33,640 nt of DNA from Thermoleophilia bacterium (GCA_025925195.1 JAICLU010000009.1:1-33640), one strand, 5' to 3'. Positions 1 through 8,367 are shown, counted from the first letter of the stretch. Program-made: numbers and translations. The notes: a model not told the origin generated them from the letters alone.

Positions 1-8
1 CCTCGGAT

Positions 9-26
9 ATTGACTGACCAGTCAAT
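9..26. promoter_or_regulatory. TetR-type operator palindrome
   Basis: A perfect inverted repeat with 8-bp arms and a 2-bp centre (ATTGACTG-AC-CAGTCAAT). This size and symmetry are typical of operators bound by TetR-family regulators of acyl-CoA metabolism. It contains TTGACT (10-15), which could be a -35 box for the amidase at 72 with a weak -10 TACCAG at 34-39, but a leftward gene beyond the window edge could equally be the target. The cognate regulator is not proven; two TetR genes lie in this window but neither is adjacent. Confidence 0.6.
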
Positions 27-71
27 CGAATCGTACCAGCGCCGACCGCACGCGGCTGGCACGATTGCCCC

Positions 72-1169
72 GTGCGGGCGGCACTGACACTCGTCGCGCT
101 GGCGGCGCCCTTCGTTCCGGCCGCCTCGACGAACTACTCGCACCATCATCGCCCGGCTTCGGCCGTCCGGCTCGTCGTCGTCCACGAGACCGAGGGCTCG
201 TTCGGCGCGACGATCAGCTGGTTCCGCAACCGGCGGGCCCACGCCGCCGCGAACTACGTCGTCGGCCGCGACGGGCGGATCGTGCAGATGGTCCCGGACT
301 CCGTGGTCGCCTGGCACGCCGGCAATGCGTACGTCAACGCTCACTCGATCGGAATCGAGCACGAGGGCTACACCGGCGTCGAGGGGACGCTCACCGACGC
401 CGAGTACCGGTCGTCCGCGCGGCTCGTCGCGGCACTCTTGAAGCGCTACCGCCTGCCCGCCGACCGTGGCCACGTGATCGGGCACGACGAGGTGCCCGAC
501 CCCTACCACCGGGGCGCGTTCGGCGGCTTCGCGCACCACACCGATCCCGGCCGCTTCTGGGACTGGCCGCGATACATGTCGTACGTCCGCGACTACCGCG
601 CGGGGGTCACGCCGCCGCCGCGGCCGCTCGACGTGACGATTCCCGGGCTGACGCTCGACCAGACCGTCACCGGCCTGGTCGCATGGAACGCGGCGACGAC
701 CGGCGAGGCGGTGTCGCACGTCGACTTCGCGGTCGACGGGATCGTGCGGGCGAGCGTCACGGCCGCTCCCTACACCTGGGGCTGGGACGCCTCGCTCGAG
801 ACGAACGGCCGGCACGTCCTGTCGGCACGTGCGGTCGGCGTCGACGGTCGCACGGCGCTCGCCACGGTCGTCGTCGACTCGCAGACGCCGCCGGCGCCGC
901 CGCCGGTCGTGACGCTGCCCGAGCTGCCGCCGCTCGGCGGCGTCGTCGCGATTACGCCACTTCTCTCGGGCGGGCCGGTCGCCCGGGTCGAGCTCTGGAT
1001 CGACGGCGTCGTCACGCAGACGGCGACCGCCGCACCGTGGACGCTGACGTGGGACACCTCGACCATCCCTCCCGGCCCGCACACGCTCGCGATCCGCGCC
1101 GTCGGCCCGCGTGGCCGCTCGACCGCGGCGATCACGCAGGTGACGGTTCCGGAGCCGGCGCAGCCGTAG
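72..1169 (+). CDS. Secreted N-acetylmuramoyl-L-alanine amidase with two Ig-like C-terminal domains
   Basis: Predicted zinc amidase (Amidase_2/PGRP-like) that cleaves the bond between N-acetylmuramic acid and the stem peptide of peptidoglycan, acting outside the membrane. Residues 1-19 form a short hydrophobic signal segment ending in PAAS. The amidase domain covers about residues 30-180: VVHETEG carries the first candidate zinc histidine (H38), followed by ANYVVGRDG, WHAGN, IGIEHEG, the GHVIGHDEVP segment and HHTDPG with the last candidate ligand (H156). After residue 195 come two beta-sandwich-like segments, each with a VELWIDG/VDFAVDGI and YTWGWD/WTLTWDT pattern, resembling bacterial Ig-like wall or carbohydrate-binding domains. 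The GTG start at 72 is chosen because it gives the signal segment. The 3' end overlaps the convergent transporter gene by 38 bp. Confidence 0.88.
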   Translation: MRAALTLVALAAPFVPAASTNYSHHHRPASAVRLVVVHETEGSFGATISWFRNRRAHAAANYVVGRDGRIVQMVPDSVVAWHAGNAYVNAHSIGIEHEGYTGVEGTLTDAEYRSSARLVAALLKRYRLPADRGHVIGHDEVPDPYHRGAFGGFAHHTDPGRFWDWPRYMSYVRDYRAGVTPPPRPLDVTIPGLTLDQTVTGLVAWNAATTGEAVSHVDFAVDGIVRASVTAAPYTWGWDASLETNGRHVLSARAVGVDGRTALATVVVDSQTPPAPPPVVTLPELPPLGGVVAITPLLSGGPVARVELWIDGVVTQTATAAPWTLTWDTSTIPPGPHTLAIRAVGPRGRSTAAITQVTVPEPAQP

Positions 1170-1926
1170 TCCCGAGCGCGAACCCTGCCGCCAGCACGAG
1201 CGCGAACGCGACGCCGCGGAGCACACCGCCGGTCGCCTCGGCGAAGAGCGCCATGCCGGCGGCGATCGGCACGGCGTTCGTCCACAACACTGCGACGCCG
1301 GCGGTCGCAAGCCGGCGGCCGCGCTGGAACGCGAGCTGCATCGCGACGAACGCGAGGCCGTGACAGGCGAGCAGCCCGGGCACGAACCAGAGCCGCGCGC
1401 CGCCGACGACCGCCGCCTTCGTGCCCACGTCACCGGCCGCGTAGAGGATCCCGGCCGCGACCGCCAAGCCGACGCCGGTCCGTGAGGCGGCGACGACCGC
1501 CGCGACGGCGACCGAGGCCGCCATCCAGAGTGCGACGTGCGAGGCCCGGCCGTGACCGGTCCCGGTGTGTGAGCCGAGCGAGAGCCCGAGCAACGCGAGA
1601 CCGAGCAGCGCGAGCACGACCCCCGCGAGCTCGCGACGGTGCAGCCGGCCCGCGCCGAGCGCGAGCACGCCGATCCCACCCGCTGCGGCAGCCTGGACGA
1701 GCGAGAGCGGCGCCAGCCGCAACGCGATGACGTACAGCACCCAGCCGCCGATGCCGCCGAGGAAACCGACGAGCCAGCGGCGCTCGCGGAAGAGCGCAGC
1801 GAGCGACCGCAGCGGCTGACGTAGACGAAGCGGCGGCAACGACGCGGCGGCGCCGTGCTGGAGCGCGTACCCGCCGTTGATCGCGATCGTGGAGGCGGCC
1901 CCGAGCAGCAGGCCGAGCGCGATCAC
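1132..1926 (-). CDS. EamA/DMT-superfamily membrane transporter
   Basis: About 264 residues, almost entirely hydrophobic, with roughly nine to ten predicted membrane helices (first around IALGLLLGAAS, others at VLYVIAL, GVVLALLGLALLGLSL, AAGILYAAGDVGTKA). The internal two-fold pattern and the LYAAGDVGTKAAV signature fit the drug/metabolite transporter superfamily; the substrate cannot be read from the sequence. The GTG start overlaps the stop of the upstream lipid aminoacyltransferase gene in a GTGA quartet, so the two are probably translationally coupled. Inference: it may move a substrate or product of the aminoacyl-lipid pathway encoded just upstream, but a generic metabolite exporter is equally possible. 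The 3' end overlaps the amidase gene tail to tail. Confidence 0.8.
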   Translation of the reverse strand: MIALGLLLGAASTIAINGGYALQHGAAASLPPLRLRQPLRSLAALFRERRWLVGFLGGIGGWVLYVIALRLAPLSLVQAAAAGGIGVLALGAGRLHRRELAGVVLALLGLALLGLSLGSHTGTGHGRASHVALWMAASVAVAAVVAASRTGVGLAVAAGILYAAGDVGTKAAVVGGARLWFVPGLLACHGLAFVAMQLAFQRGRRLATAGVAVLWTNAVPIAAGMALFAEATGGVLRGVAFALVLAAGFALGTTAAPAPEPSPA

Positions 1927-3989
1927 TGGAACGGCAAGTACGACTCGGCCGCGAGCGCGGCGACGCCGACGCGCGGCAGGTCGCGCTTGCGCTCGTACAC
2001 GACGTACCGCCGCTGCCACTCCGGAAAGAACTTGCGATTGAACTGCAACAGGTTGTCGAGCTGGAACCAGCCCTTCAGGCCGTGCAACGTGCCCCGCACG
2101 ACGAGTTGCGACCGCGTGGGCTCGCTCGACGCGAAGAGTGCCGCGAACGGCGCGAAGTTCAGCGACACGCGCCGGAAGCCGCTCGCGCGGGCCCATTCGA
2201 TGGAACCGCAGATCAGCCACTCGACGAACCCGTTCGGGACGTCGCGGCGCCGCGGCATCGAGGAGAGCGACAGCGCCGATCCGGCACGGGAGAGCGCGAA
2301 GTGCAAGAAGCCCTCGGCCCGGCCGTCCGCGTCGAAGCCGACGAAGAACACTGCGTCGTCGTCGCCGAGCGCGAACAGGGTGTCGAGCGCCATCACGAAC
2401 CCGCGCTCCGGCGCGTCGCCGCGCCAGGCGTCCATGATCGCCTCGAGCTCTGCGCGCAACTGCGGATCGATCTCGCTCGGTCGCAGCACGCGCATCTCGT
2501 ACCCGCTCCGGCGCAGCCGGTGCGTCGATTGCCGCACCTTGCGGATCGCCCGGCCGTCGAGGGTGAAGGTCGCAGTGTCGACGACGGCCTCGTCGCCGTG
2601 GTAGAGCACGCGCAAACCCAGCGCCCGGTACACGTCGAGCCGTTCCTCGCCGGCGCCGAGGACGGCGACCCGCCAGCCGCGCTCGTGCGCGAAATCGAGA
2701 AAGCGGCGGAACAGCGGCTCGCAGGACTGGATCGGCCCGATCGGGTCGCCGGCGACGATCGCGACGCCGCCGACCACCCGGTACCCGAGGAAGGCCGTCT
2801 CGTCCTCGCTGAAGAAGTACGACTTGTCGGAGCGCAGGGCGAAGGGGGCGAGCGTGTCGATCCCCCACGCGGAGACGAGCCGGGCGGCCAGCCCGCGCTC
2901 GTGCGACTCCTGCTGCAGCCGGTAGCGCCACGGTGCGAGCCATTCCGTGAGCACGAACGCGATCGAGCCCCACGCGAGCAGAAACGCCGAGACCGGGAAC
3001 CAGTCGGCGACCGGTTCGCTCAGGTGTTCGGCCCCGCGGAAGCTCATCCCGGCGATCGCACGCCCCGTCACGCGGAGCGCGAAGCCGAGCGTGTACGGCT
3101 GGTCGGCCATCAGGCGATTCAGCCAGAGGGTTGCGATCCCGTAGACGAGCGCACCGACGAGCGCGATCGCCAGGTGCACGATGACCCGCGGACGGCTGCC
3201 GGGGTCGCCGCTGCGGCGGAAGTCGTCGCGGCGCGCGATCAGCGCGACAACCGCCACCGCTGTCACGACGGCGCCCTCGTCGAAGCGCCGCCCGACGTGC
3301 AACACGAGCAGCGCGGCGAGCAGCGCCACGCCGACCTGCCAGCCGCGCCGGCTGCCGCGGCCGAGCGCCCGCGCCACGACGAACAGCGCCGCCGCGATCG
3401 GGACGACGAGCGCCTTCGAGATGCCGTGGACGTGCGTCGGGTCGAACGCCGCGACGAGTGACCGACGGTGCTCGGGCAGCATCGCATCGCCGATCGCGAG
3501 CGCCGAGACACCGCCGACCGCCCACGCGAGCACGGTCCGCGAGCGGTCGCGGCCGGAGGAGCGCGTGCGACCGAGCAGCGCTCCCAGCACGCCGGCCAGG
3601 ACGGCCGGCAGGATGACGGCCTGCTCGGAGGCGGCGGAGCGGAACGCGTCGTGCGCAGGGATCTGCCGCACGACGAGAATGGACGTCCCGTTCAACGCGT
3701 ACAGCCAGGCGCCGACGGCAAGACCGAGCAGCAGTCCGGCGGTGAGTCCGTCGGCTCGCGCCCAGCGCGCGACGAGCGCGAGGAGAATCGCGGCGGCGAG
3801 CCACACCGACACGTAGAGGACGAGCGGCACCCCCGACCGGTGCGGCAGCTCGTCGAGGGCGAGCGCATCCCTCACCGTCGGGCCGGGCAGCCGAACGCGG
3901 GGGCGCACGAGATAGAGCCAGCCGGTGGCGGCCACGATCGTGCCGGCGCCCAGCAGCACTGCCGCGCCGCCGCGCAGCGCGCTACGCAT
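1923..3989 (-). CDS. MprF/LysX-like phosphatidylglycerol aminoacyltransferase (DUF2156 domain)
   Basis: 688 residues. The first ~365 hold about ten membrane helices (for example GAAVLLGAGTIVAATGWLYL near the N-terminus and FLLAWGSIAFVLTEWLAPWRY as the last). Residues ~370-688 match the DUF2156 catalytic domain of lysyl/alanyl-phosphatidylglycerol synthases, with the family-typical stretches DKSYFFSEDETAFLGYRV, VVAGDPIGP-like AIVAGDPIGP, RKVRQSTHRL, FVMALDTLFALGD, SLSSMPRRRDVPNGF and LKGWFQLDNLLQFNRKF. Family members transfer an amino acid from charged tRNA to membrane PG, lowering surface negative charge. The amino acid cannot be called. The ATG at 3989 overlaps the end of the upstream esterase gene by 8 bp. 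No tRNA-synthetase-like C-terminal fusion as in M. tuberculosis LysX is present. Operon context with an esterase mirrors known synthase/hydrolase pairs. Confidence 0.85.
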   Translation of the reverse strand: MRSALRGGAAVLLGAGTIVAATGWLYLVRPRVRLPGPTVRDALALDELPHRSGVPLVLYVSVWLAAAILLALVARWARADGLTAGLLLGLAVGAWLYALNGTSILVVRQIPAHDAFRSAASEQAVILPAVLAGVLGALLGRTRSSGRDRSRTVLAWAVGGVSALAIGDAMLPEHRRSLVAAFDPTHVHGISKALVVPIAAALFVVARALGRGSRRGWQVGVALLAALLVLHVGRRFDEGAVVTAVAVVALIARRDDFRRSGDPGSRPRVIVHLAIALVGALVYGIATLWLNRLMADQPYTLGFALRVTGRAIAGMSFRGAEHLSEPVADWFPVSAFLLAWGSIAFVLTEWLAPWRYRLQQESHERGLAARLVSAWGIDTLAPFALRSDKSYFFSEDETAFLGYRVVGGVAIVAGDPIGPIQSCEPLFRRFLDFAHERGWRVAVLGAGEERLDVYRALGLRVLYHGDEAVVDTATFTLDGRAIRKVRQSTHRLRRSGYEMRVLRPSEIDPQLRAELEAIMDAWRGDAPERGFVMALDTLFALGDDDAVFFVGFDADGRAEGFLHFALSRAGSALSLSSMPRRRDVPNGFVEWLICGSIEWARASGFRRVSLNFAPFAALFASSEPTRSQLVVRGTLHGLKGWFQLDNLLQFNRKFFPEWQRRYVVYERKRDLPRVGVAALAAESYLPFQ

Positions 3990-4917
3990 GGAGCCTCGTG
4001 GCGGCGACCATGTACGCCCGCGTCGCGTTCTTGCGCCAGAGCGCCCAGTTGTGCCCGCCGAACGACTCGAAGAAATGGTGCGGAACGCGTGCCGTTGCAA
4101 GCTCGCGCGCGAAGGCACGGTTCTGCGTGCGGAACCTGTCCTCGGTCCCCGAGTAGAACCAGAAGTACGTCTGCAGCCGCCGCAGGTCCGGCGCGACGCG
4201 AGGCAGCTGGGTCTGCGGGTCGTTCCGCGCGAGCAACTGCAGCTTCGGTCCGAAGATGGAGCGCAACTTGTCCGGACGCTCGTACCCCGACCAGCTCTCG
4301 ACGACGGAGAACTCATCGGGATGGTGCAGCGCGATGTCGATCGCGCCGTAGCCGCCCTCGGAAAGACCGACGATCGCGCGCGCCGCGCGCGCCCGCACGG
4401 TTCGGTAGTGGGCGTCCACGTATCGGACGACGTCACGGGAGACGAACGTCCCCCAGCCGTTGCCCGGCGCGGCGCCGTCCACCCACTCCTTGTCGGTGAA
4501 GGTGCCGGTCGATCCGAACGGCATGACGAGGATCGTCGGCTGCGCGCGCCCGCGCGCGCCGAGCGAGTCGTCGATCACGCCCATCCGCAGTGTCTCGAGC
4601 CATGCGAGCGGCCGGCCCGGAAAGCCGTGCAGGAGGTAGACGACGGGATACCGCTTCGTCGGGTGCGAGGTGTAGCCGGACGGCAGGTAGACGTACACCT
4701 CCTGGCCGCGACCGCCGAGCGCCGGGCTCGTGACGTCGACCTTCTGGGCGGTCCCCGGATGCGCGACCCACGCCGGCTCGCGCGGCGGGTCGAAGCCGCG
4801 GTACGTGAGGAAGTTCGCCACATAACCATGGGCGCCGTACAGCCCGCCCACCAGGAAAAGCGCGCCGAGCACCGCAACCAGCCCGCCCGTCACGACGTTG
4901 ACACGACGGAGCGTCAC
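3982..4917 (-). CDS. Membrane-anchored esterase D/PF00756-type alpha/beta hydrolase
   Basis: 311 residues with an N-terminal hydrophobic anchor (GGLVAVLGALFLVGGLYGA) followed by an extracytoplasmic alpha/beta hydrolase of the putative-esterase family that also includes mycolyltransferases. Visible hallmarks are YLPSGY, YPVVYLLHGFPG, the nucleophile elbow GLSEGGYG, the aspartate candidate in SGTED and the histidine in FGGHNW, so the triad looks intact. The GTG start at 4917 places the anchor at the N-terminus. It is the first gene of a three-gene operon, overlapping the PG aminoacyltransferase by 8 bp. In Pseudomonas aeruginosa PA0919/PA0920 an alpha/beta hydrolase removes the alanyl group made by the neighbouring synthase; by analogy this enzyme may hydrolyse aminoacyl-PG. 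Substrate assignment is inference from context. Confidence 0.82.
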   Translation of the reverse strand: MTLRRVNVVTGGLVAVLGALFLVGGLYGAHGYVANFLTYRGFDPPREPAWVAHPGTAQKVDVTSPALGGRGQEVYVYLPSGYTSHPTKRYPVVYLLHGFPGRPLAWLETLRMGVIDDSLGARGRAQPTILVMPFGSTGTFTDKEWVDGAAPGNGWGTFVSRDVVRYVDAHYRTVRARAARAIVGLSEGGYGAIDIALHHPDEFSVVESWSGYERPDKLRSIFGPKLQLLARNDPQTQLPRVAPDLRRLQTYFWFYSGTEDRFRTQNRAFARELATARVPHHFFESFGGHNWALWRKNATRAYMVAATRLHA

Positions 4918-4950
4918 GGACGGAAGCTACGGTCGCGAGATGAGGCGAGG

Positions 4951-5781
4951 ATGAGATTTCGCCTGGCTTTCGCCGCCCTCGTCGTCGCCGCGGCTGCGGC
5001 CTCGATCGTGGCGGTGGCGGACGGCCATCAATCGAGCCGGACGAAGGACGTCGTCGTCCACACCCACGCCGGCGCGCTCGGCTACGAGGTGTATCTGCCG
5101 AGCGGCTACGGCACGAGCGGGCTCCGCTATCCCGTCGTCTACTTCCTGCACGGGCTCCCTGCGGGCGCCGGCGCCTACATGTCGTTCGGCTGGCTCGAAG
5201 ACGCGCTCGACGCGACGGGGCGCAAGGCGATCCTCGTCGTGCCCCAGGGTGCGCGCGCGGGCGACACCGACCCGGAGTACCTCGGGCAGTGGGAGCAGGC
5301 AATTGCGGGTGACATCCCGCGCGCGATCGACCGGCGGTTCCGGACGATCGCGTCACGGCACGGCCGCGCGATCGTCGGCGTCTCCGCAGGCGGCTACGGC
5401 GCGATGCACCTCGCGCTCGCGCACCTGTCGACGTTCGCCGCCGTCGAGTCGTGGAGCGGCTACTTCCATCCGACCGACCCGACCGGCTACCAGGCACGCG
5501 ATCTCGGCTCGACGGCGAAGAACGCACACGCGAACGTCCACAACCAGTTCAGGGCTCTGCGGGGAGCGCTGCGCGCGCAACCCCTCTACGTCGCGTTCTA
5601 CGTCGGGCGCAGCGACCCGATGTTCGTGGCCGAGAACGAGCAGCTGAACCAGGAGCTCTCGGCCGCGGGCGTCGCACACGTCTTCCGTCTCTATCCGGGT
5701 GGCCACACGCAGAGGCTCTGGTCGTCGCAGGCGACGCCCTGGCTGACGCTCGTGCTGAACCACCTGACCCCGGCCCGGTAG
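4951..5781 (+). CDS. Secreted esterase D/PF00756-type alpha/beta hydrolase
   Basis: 276 residues with a signal peptide or anchor (FRLAFAALVVAAAAASIVAV) and then an esterase fold paralogous to the divergent neighbour: YLPSGYG, YPVVYFLHGLP, nucleophile elbow GVSAGGYGA, VESWSGY shared with the paralogue, acid candidate in GRSDPM and histidine in PGGHTQ. The ATG at 4951 has AGGCGAGG directly upstream as a ribosome-binding site, and it is the first start that gives a signal peptide. Only 33 bp separate this start from the divergent esterase start. The two genes are likely an ancient duplication. This copy probably acts outside the cell on an ester substrate; whether it shares the aminoacyl-lipid substrate suggested for its paralogue is unknown. 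Confidence 0.82.
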   Translation: MRFRLAFAALVVAAAAASIVAVADGHQSSRTKDVVVHTHAGALGYEVYLPSGYGTSGLRYPVVYFLHGLPAGAGAYMSFGWLEDALDATGRKAILVVPQGARAGDTDPEYLGQWEQAIAGDIPRAIDRRFRTIASRHGRAIVGVSAGGYGAMHLALAHLSTFAAVESWSGYFHPTDPTGYQARDLGSTAKNAHANVHNQFRALRGALRAQPLYVAFYVGRSDPMFVAENEQLNQELSAAGVAHVFRLYPGGHTQRLWSSQATPWLTLVLNHLTPAR

Positions 5782-5792
5782 CCTTCGTCACG

Positions 5793-6980
5793 ATGGCGAC
5801 GACCACGAAGCCGACGGCGCTCGATCCGCGGGACTTCCTCGCGATCGACGCGCTGCTCGACGACGAGGAGCGCGCGATCCGCGACACCGTCCGGCAGTTC
5901 GTGCGCGACCGCATCCTGCCGGAGGTCGGCGAGTGGTTCGAGCAGGCGATCCTGCCCCGCGAGCTCGTACAGGAGATCGGCAAGCTCGGGCTCTTCGGCA
6001 TGCACCTCGAGGGCTACGGCCTGCCGGGCGCGAGCGCCGTCGCCTACGGGCTGACGTGCATGGAGCTCGAGGCCGGTGACTCCGGCGTGCGCTCACTCGT
6101 GTCGGTGCAGGGGTCGCTCGCGATGTTCTCGATCTGGAAGTGGGGCTCGGAGGAGCAGAAGCAGCGCTGGCTGCCGGGCATGCACACGGGCGAGCTGATC
6201 GGCTGCTTCGGCCTGACCGAGCCGGACGCCGGCTCCGACCCCGGCTCCATGCGGACGACCGCGCGCCGCGACGGCTCCGACTGGGTGTTGAACGGCTCGA
6301 AGATGTGGATCACGAACGGCACGATCGCCGACGTCGCCACCGTGTGGGCGCGCACGGAGGACGGCCAGATCAACGGCTTCCTCGTCGAGCGTGGGATGCC
6401 GGGGTTCGAGGCGCCGGAGATGCACCACAAGATCTCGCTGCGGGCCTCCGTCACGTCGGAGCTCGTGCTGCACGACGTTCGCGTGCCGGAGGAGAACCGG
6501 TTCCCCGAGGTCTCGTCGCTGCGCGGGCCCCTGTCGTGTCTCAACGAGGCGCGGTACGGAATCGTCTGGGGTGCCGTCGGCGCCGGACGCGCCTGCTACG
6601 AGTCGGCGCTCGAGTACGCGAAGGAGCGAATCGTCTTCGGCAAGCCGATCGCCGGCTACCAGCTGACGCAGCAGAAGCTCGCCGAGATGGCGCTCGAGAT
6701 CAACCGGGCGACACTCGTCGCGCTGCACATCGGCCGCATGAAGGACGACGGCACGTTGCTCCCGCAACACGTCTCGATGGGAAAGATGGGCAACGTCCGC
6801 GGCGCGATCGAGGTCGCGCGCAGCGCCCGCACGATCCTCGGCGGCAACGGCATCACGCTCGAGTACCCGGTCATCCGGCACGCGAACAACCTCGAGTCGG
6901 TGCTGACGTACGAGGGCACGCACGAGGTGCACACGCTCGTCGTCGGCCAGGCGATCACCGGCGAGAACGCGTTCCGCTAG
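5793..6980 (+). CDS. gcdH: Glutaryl-CoA dehydrogenase
   Basis: 395 residues. FAD-dependent oxidation and decarboxylation of glutaryl-CoA to crotonyl-CoA in lysine/tryptophan or aromatic catabolism. The protein follows the family along its full length: GELIGCFGLTEPDAGSDP, LNGSKMWITNG, KISLRASVTSELVL, RYGIVWGAVGA, RTILGGNGITLEYPVIRH and TYEGTHEVH, in which E374 is the catalytic base. R100 and S104 in SGVRSLVS fit the Arg and Ser that human GCDH uses to hold the gamma-carboxylate (R94, S98), which separates decarboxylating GCDH from other acyl-CoA dehydrogenases. The ATG at 5793 follows the esterase stop by 11 bp, so co-transcription is possible. Its stop codon shares a CTAG with the convergent SET gene. 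Confidence 0.93.
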   Translation: MATTTKPTALDPRDFLAIDALLDDEERAIRDTVRQFVRDRILPEVGEWFEQAILPRELVQEIGKLGLFGMHLEGYGLPGASAVAYGLTCMELEAGDSGVRSLVSVQGSLAMFSIWKWGSEEQKQRWLPGMHTGELIGCFGLTEPDAGSDPGSMRTTARRDGSDWVLNGSKMWITNGTIADVATVWARTEDGQINGFLVERGMPGFEAPEMHHKISLRASVTSELVLHDVRVPEENRFPEVSSLRGPLSCLNEARYGIVWGAVGAGRACYESALEYAKERIVFGKPIAGYQLTQQKLAEMALEINRATLVALHIGRMKDDGTLLPQHVSMGKMGNVRGAIEVARSARTILGGNGITLEYPVIRHANNLESVLTYEGTHEVHTLVVGQAITGENAFR

Positions 6981-7357
6981 CGCGGCCGCAGCGTCCGGTC
7001 GTTCCAGTAGGCCGGGCCGTACGTGTGCGTCAGCTCCTCGCCGGCGGCGATGTCGCGCAGCGCGACGAACTCGATCAGCAGGCGCCCGGCGGTGCGGTGG
7101 TAGACGTTCGGCTTCGCCGAATGGTTGTAGAGCATCCCGTAGCCGAGGACGAGGAGCACCTTGCCGGGCTGCCGCGCGCCGAAGACGTAGTCGCGCAACA
7201 CGCCGTCGACGCCGTCGTCGTCCAGCAGGACGGTCGGGCACACCTCGACGACGTCTCCCTCGCGGAAGTCCTCCAGCGCGAACACGCCGCGTCCACGGCG
7301 CCCGCGCCCGATCTCGATCCCCGGCCCGCGGGAGAAGCGCTGCGGATTGAAGCTCAG
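6977..7357 (-). CDS. SET-domain protein (putative protein-lysine methyltransferase)
   Basis: About 126 residues making up a bare SET domain: GRGRRGRGVFALEDF at the N-terminus, DDDGVDGVLRDYVF, LVLGYGMLYNHSAKPNV (the NHS motif that contributes to the SAM site and pseudoknot), FVALRDIAAGEELTHTYG and the C-terminal YW. Such stand-alone bacterial SET proteins are usually assumed to methylate lysine side chains; the substrate is unknown. The start is uncertain: no ATG, GTG or TTG in frame keeps the whole SET N-terminus, and the best candidate is a CTG at 7357 overlapping the stop of the upstream gene as CTGA, matching the GTGA couplings seen throughout the window. The gene is an operon partner of the enolase-superfamily gene. 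Confidence 0.72.
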   Translation of the reverse strand: MSFNPQRFSRGPGIEIGRGRRGRGVFALEDFREGDVVEVCPTVLLDDDGVDGVLRDYVFGARQPGKVLLVLGYGMLYNHSAKPNVYHRTAGRLLIEFVALRDIAAGEELTHTYGPAYWNDRTLRPR

Positions 7358-8367
7358 AAGCCGGGCCCCTCGAACGCCGGCAACGGGCTGGTGGGGAGCC
7401 CGGGCCGCGGCGGGCCGTCGTTGTACTCCGAGGGCGCGACGTCGTTCGGGCCGTCCGGGTAGAAGACGCTCGCGAGCTTCTGGATCTGGCGGCGGCCGGC
7501 GCCGAGCTCGAACTGGCCGCCGCCGTACATGCGGATCCCCTTCTCGTCGCAGCGCTCGATGCACTCGAGCAGGGCCTCGGTCGTCCCGAACCGCGACGGC
7601 TTGATGTTGAGCCAGCGGGGCTCGACCGGGAGCTTGCCGACGTCGGACCAGGAATGGATCGGCGCGTCGAAGCTGAGCTGTTCCTCCGCCCCCTCGAGCG
7701 CCTCGCGGCAGCCGTCCTCGAGCCACGCGTCCTCGAGGACCGCGTCCGGCAGTGCCTCCTTGATGCGCCGGTAGAGCTCGGGATCGGGCGCAAGGTCGAC
7801 CGACGTGCCGCGGTAGTACGCCTTCAGGTCGACGACGCGCACCCGGTCGGTGGCGGCGAGCCGTGCGAGCAGCCCGGCGTCCCAGGTGTCGTCCGCGTCG
7901 AGCTTGAACTCGAGGTCGGGATTCAGCTCGCGGTACGGCGCGATGTCGGCGCGCGTCGACGCGACGAACCGCACCGGCGAGTACTCGCGACCGAGCGCCT
8001 CGGCGAACGACTGTCCCGACTGCTGTAGCGCGAGGTCGAGCGCCGCGCTCTCGAACGCCCAGCGCCTGTAGTCGCGTGACGCCTCCATCCCGGGCGCCGC
8101 GGCCTCCCACAGGTCGACGTCGTCGAGGCGGCGCGAGTAGTCGTGCAGCGTCCAGGTGCCGGCCAGCATCTCGTGCGCAGGAAAGTCGTCGTGGTCGGAA
8201 GCCGTGTACGTCACGTCCTCGCCGCGCCCCAGCTCATCGCCGCCGTGGAGCAGCACCGTCGTCGTGACGCGCGTGAACTCGGGCGAGACGACGAGCTCGC
8301 GACGCTGGACCGAGTAGTCGTCGATGCGGACCTGCAGGTCTGCGAGCGACTGCCAGAGCGAGGGCAT
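7354..8367 (-). CDS. Enolase-superfamily (mandelate racemase-like) protein of unknown substrate
   Basis: 337 residues with the two-part architecture of the enolase superfamily: an N-terminal capping domain (about 1-125) and a TIM-like barrel. Candidate active-site strands are FKLDADDTW, VVDLKAYYRG, VLEDAWLED (metal-ligand acid), FDAPIHSW, LNIKPSRFGTTEALLE (base lysine in the usual NIKPSR position) and MYGGGQFELGAGR near the C-terminus. The family abstracts a proton alpha to a carboxylate using a divalent metal; the exact reaction cannot be named. The ATG at 8367 lies only 11 bp from the divergent GFA gene start. The gene leads an operon with the SET-domain gene, an unusual pairing. Confidence 0.8.
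   Translation of the reverse strand: MPSLWQSLADLQVRIDDYSVQRRELVVSPEFTRVTTTVLLHGGDELGRGEDVTYTASDHDDFPAHEMLAGTWTLHDYSRRLDDVDLWEAAAPGMEASRDYRRWAFESAALDLALQQSGQSFAEALGREYSPVRFVASTRADIAPYRELNPDLEFKLDADDTWDAGLLARLAATDRVRVVDLKAYYRGTSVDLAPDPELYRRIKEALPDAVLEDAWLEDGCREALEGAEEQLSFDAPIHSWSDVGKLPVEPRWLNIKPSRFGTTEALLECIERCDEKGIRMYGGGQFELGAGRRQIQKLASVFYPDGPNDVAPSEYNDGPPRPGLPTSPLPAFEGPGF

Noticed and set aside
2082-3461. Long + strand open frame opposite the aminoacyltransferase gene
   Set aside because: Arg/Glu/Asp/His-rich translation without domain signals; it is the mirror of a high-GC gene whose true frame encodes a clear membrane and DUF2156 protein.
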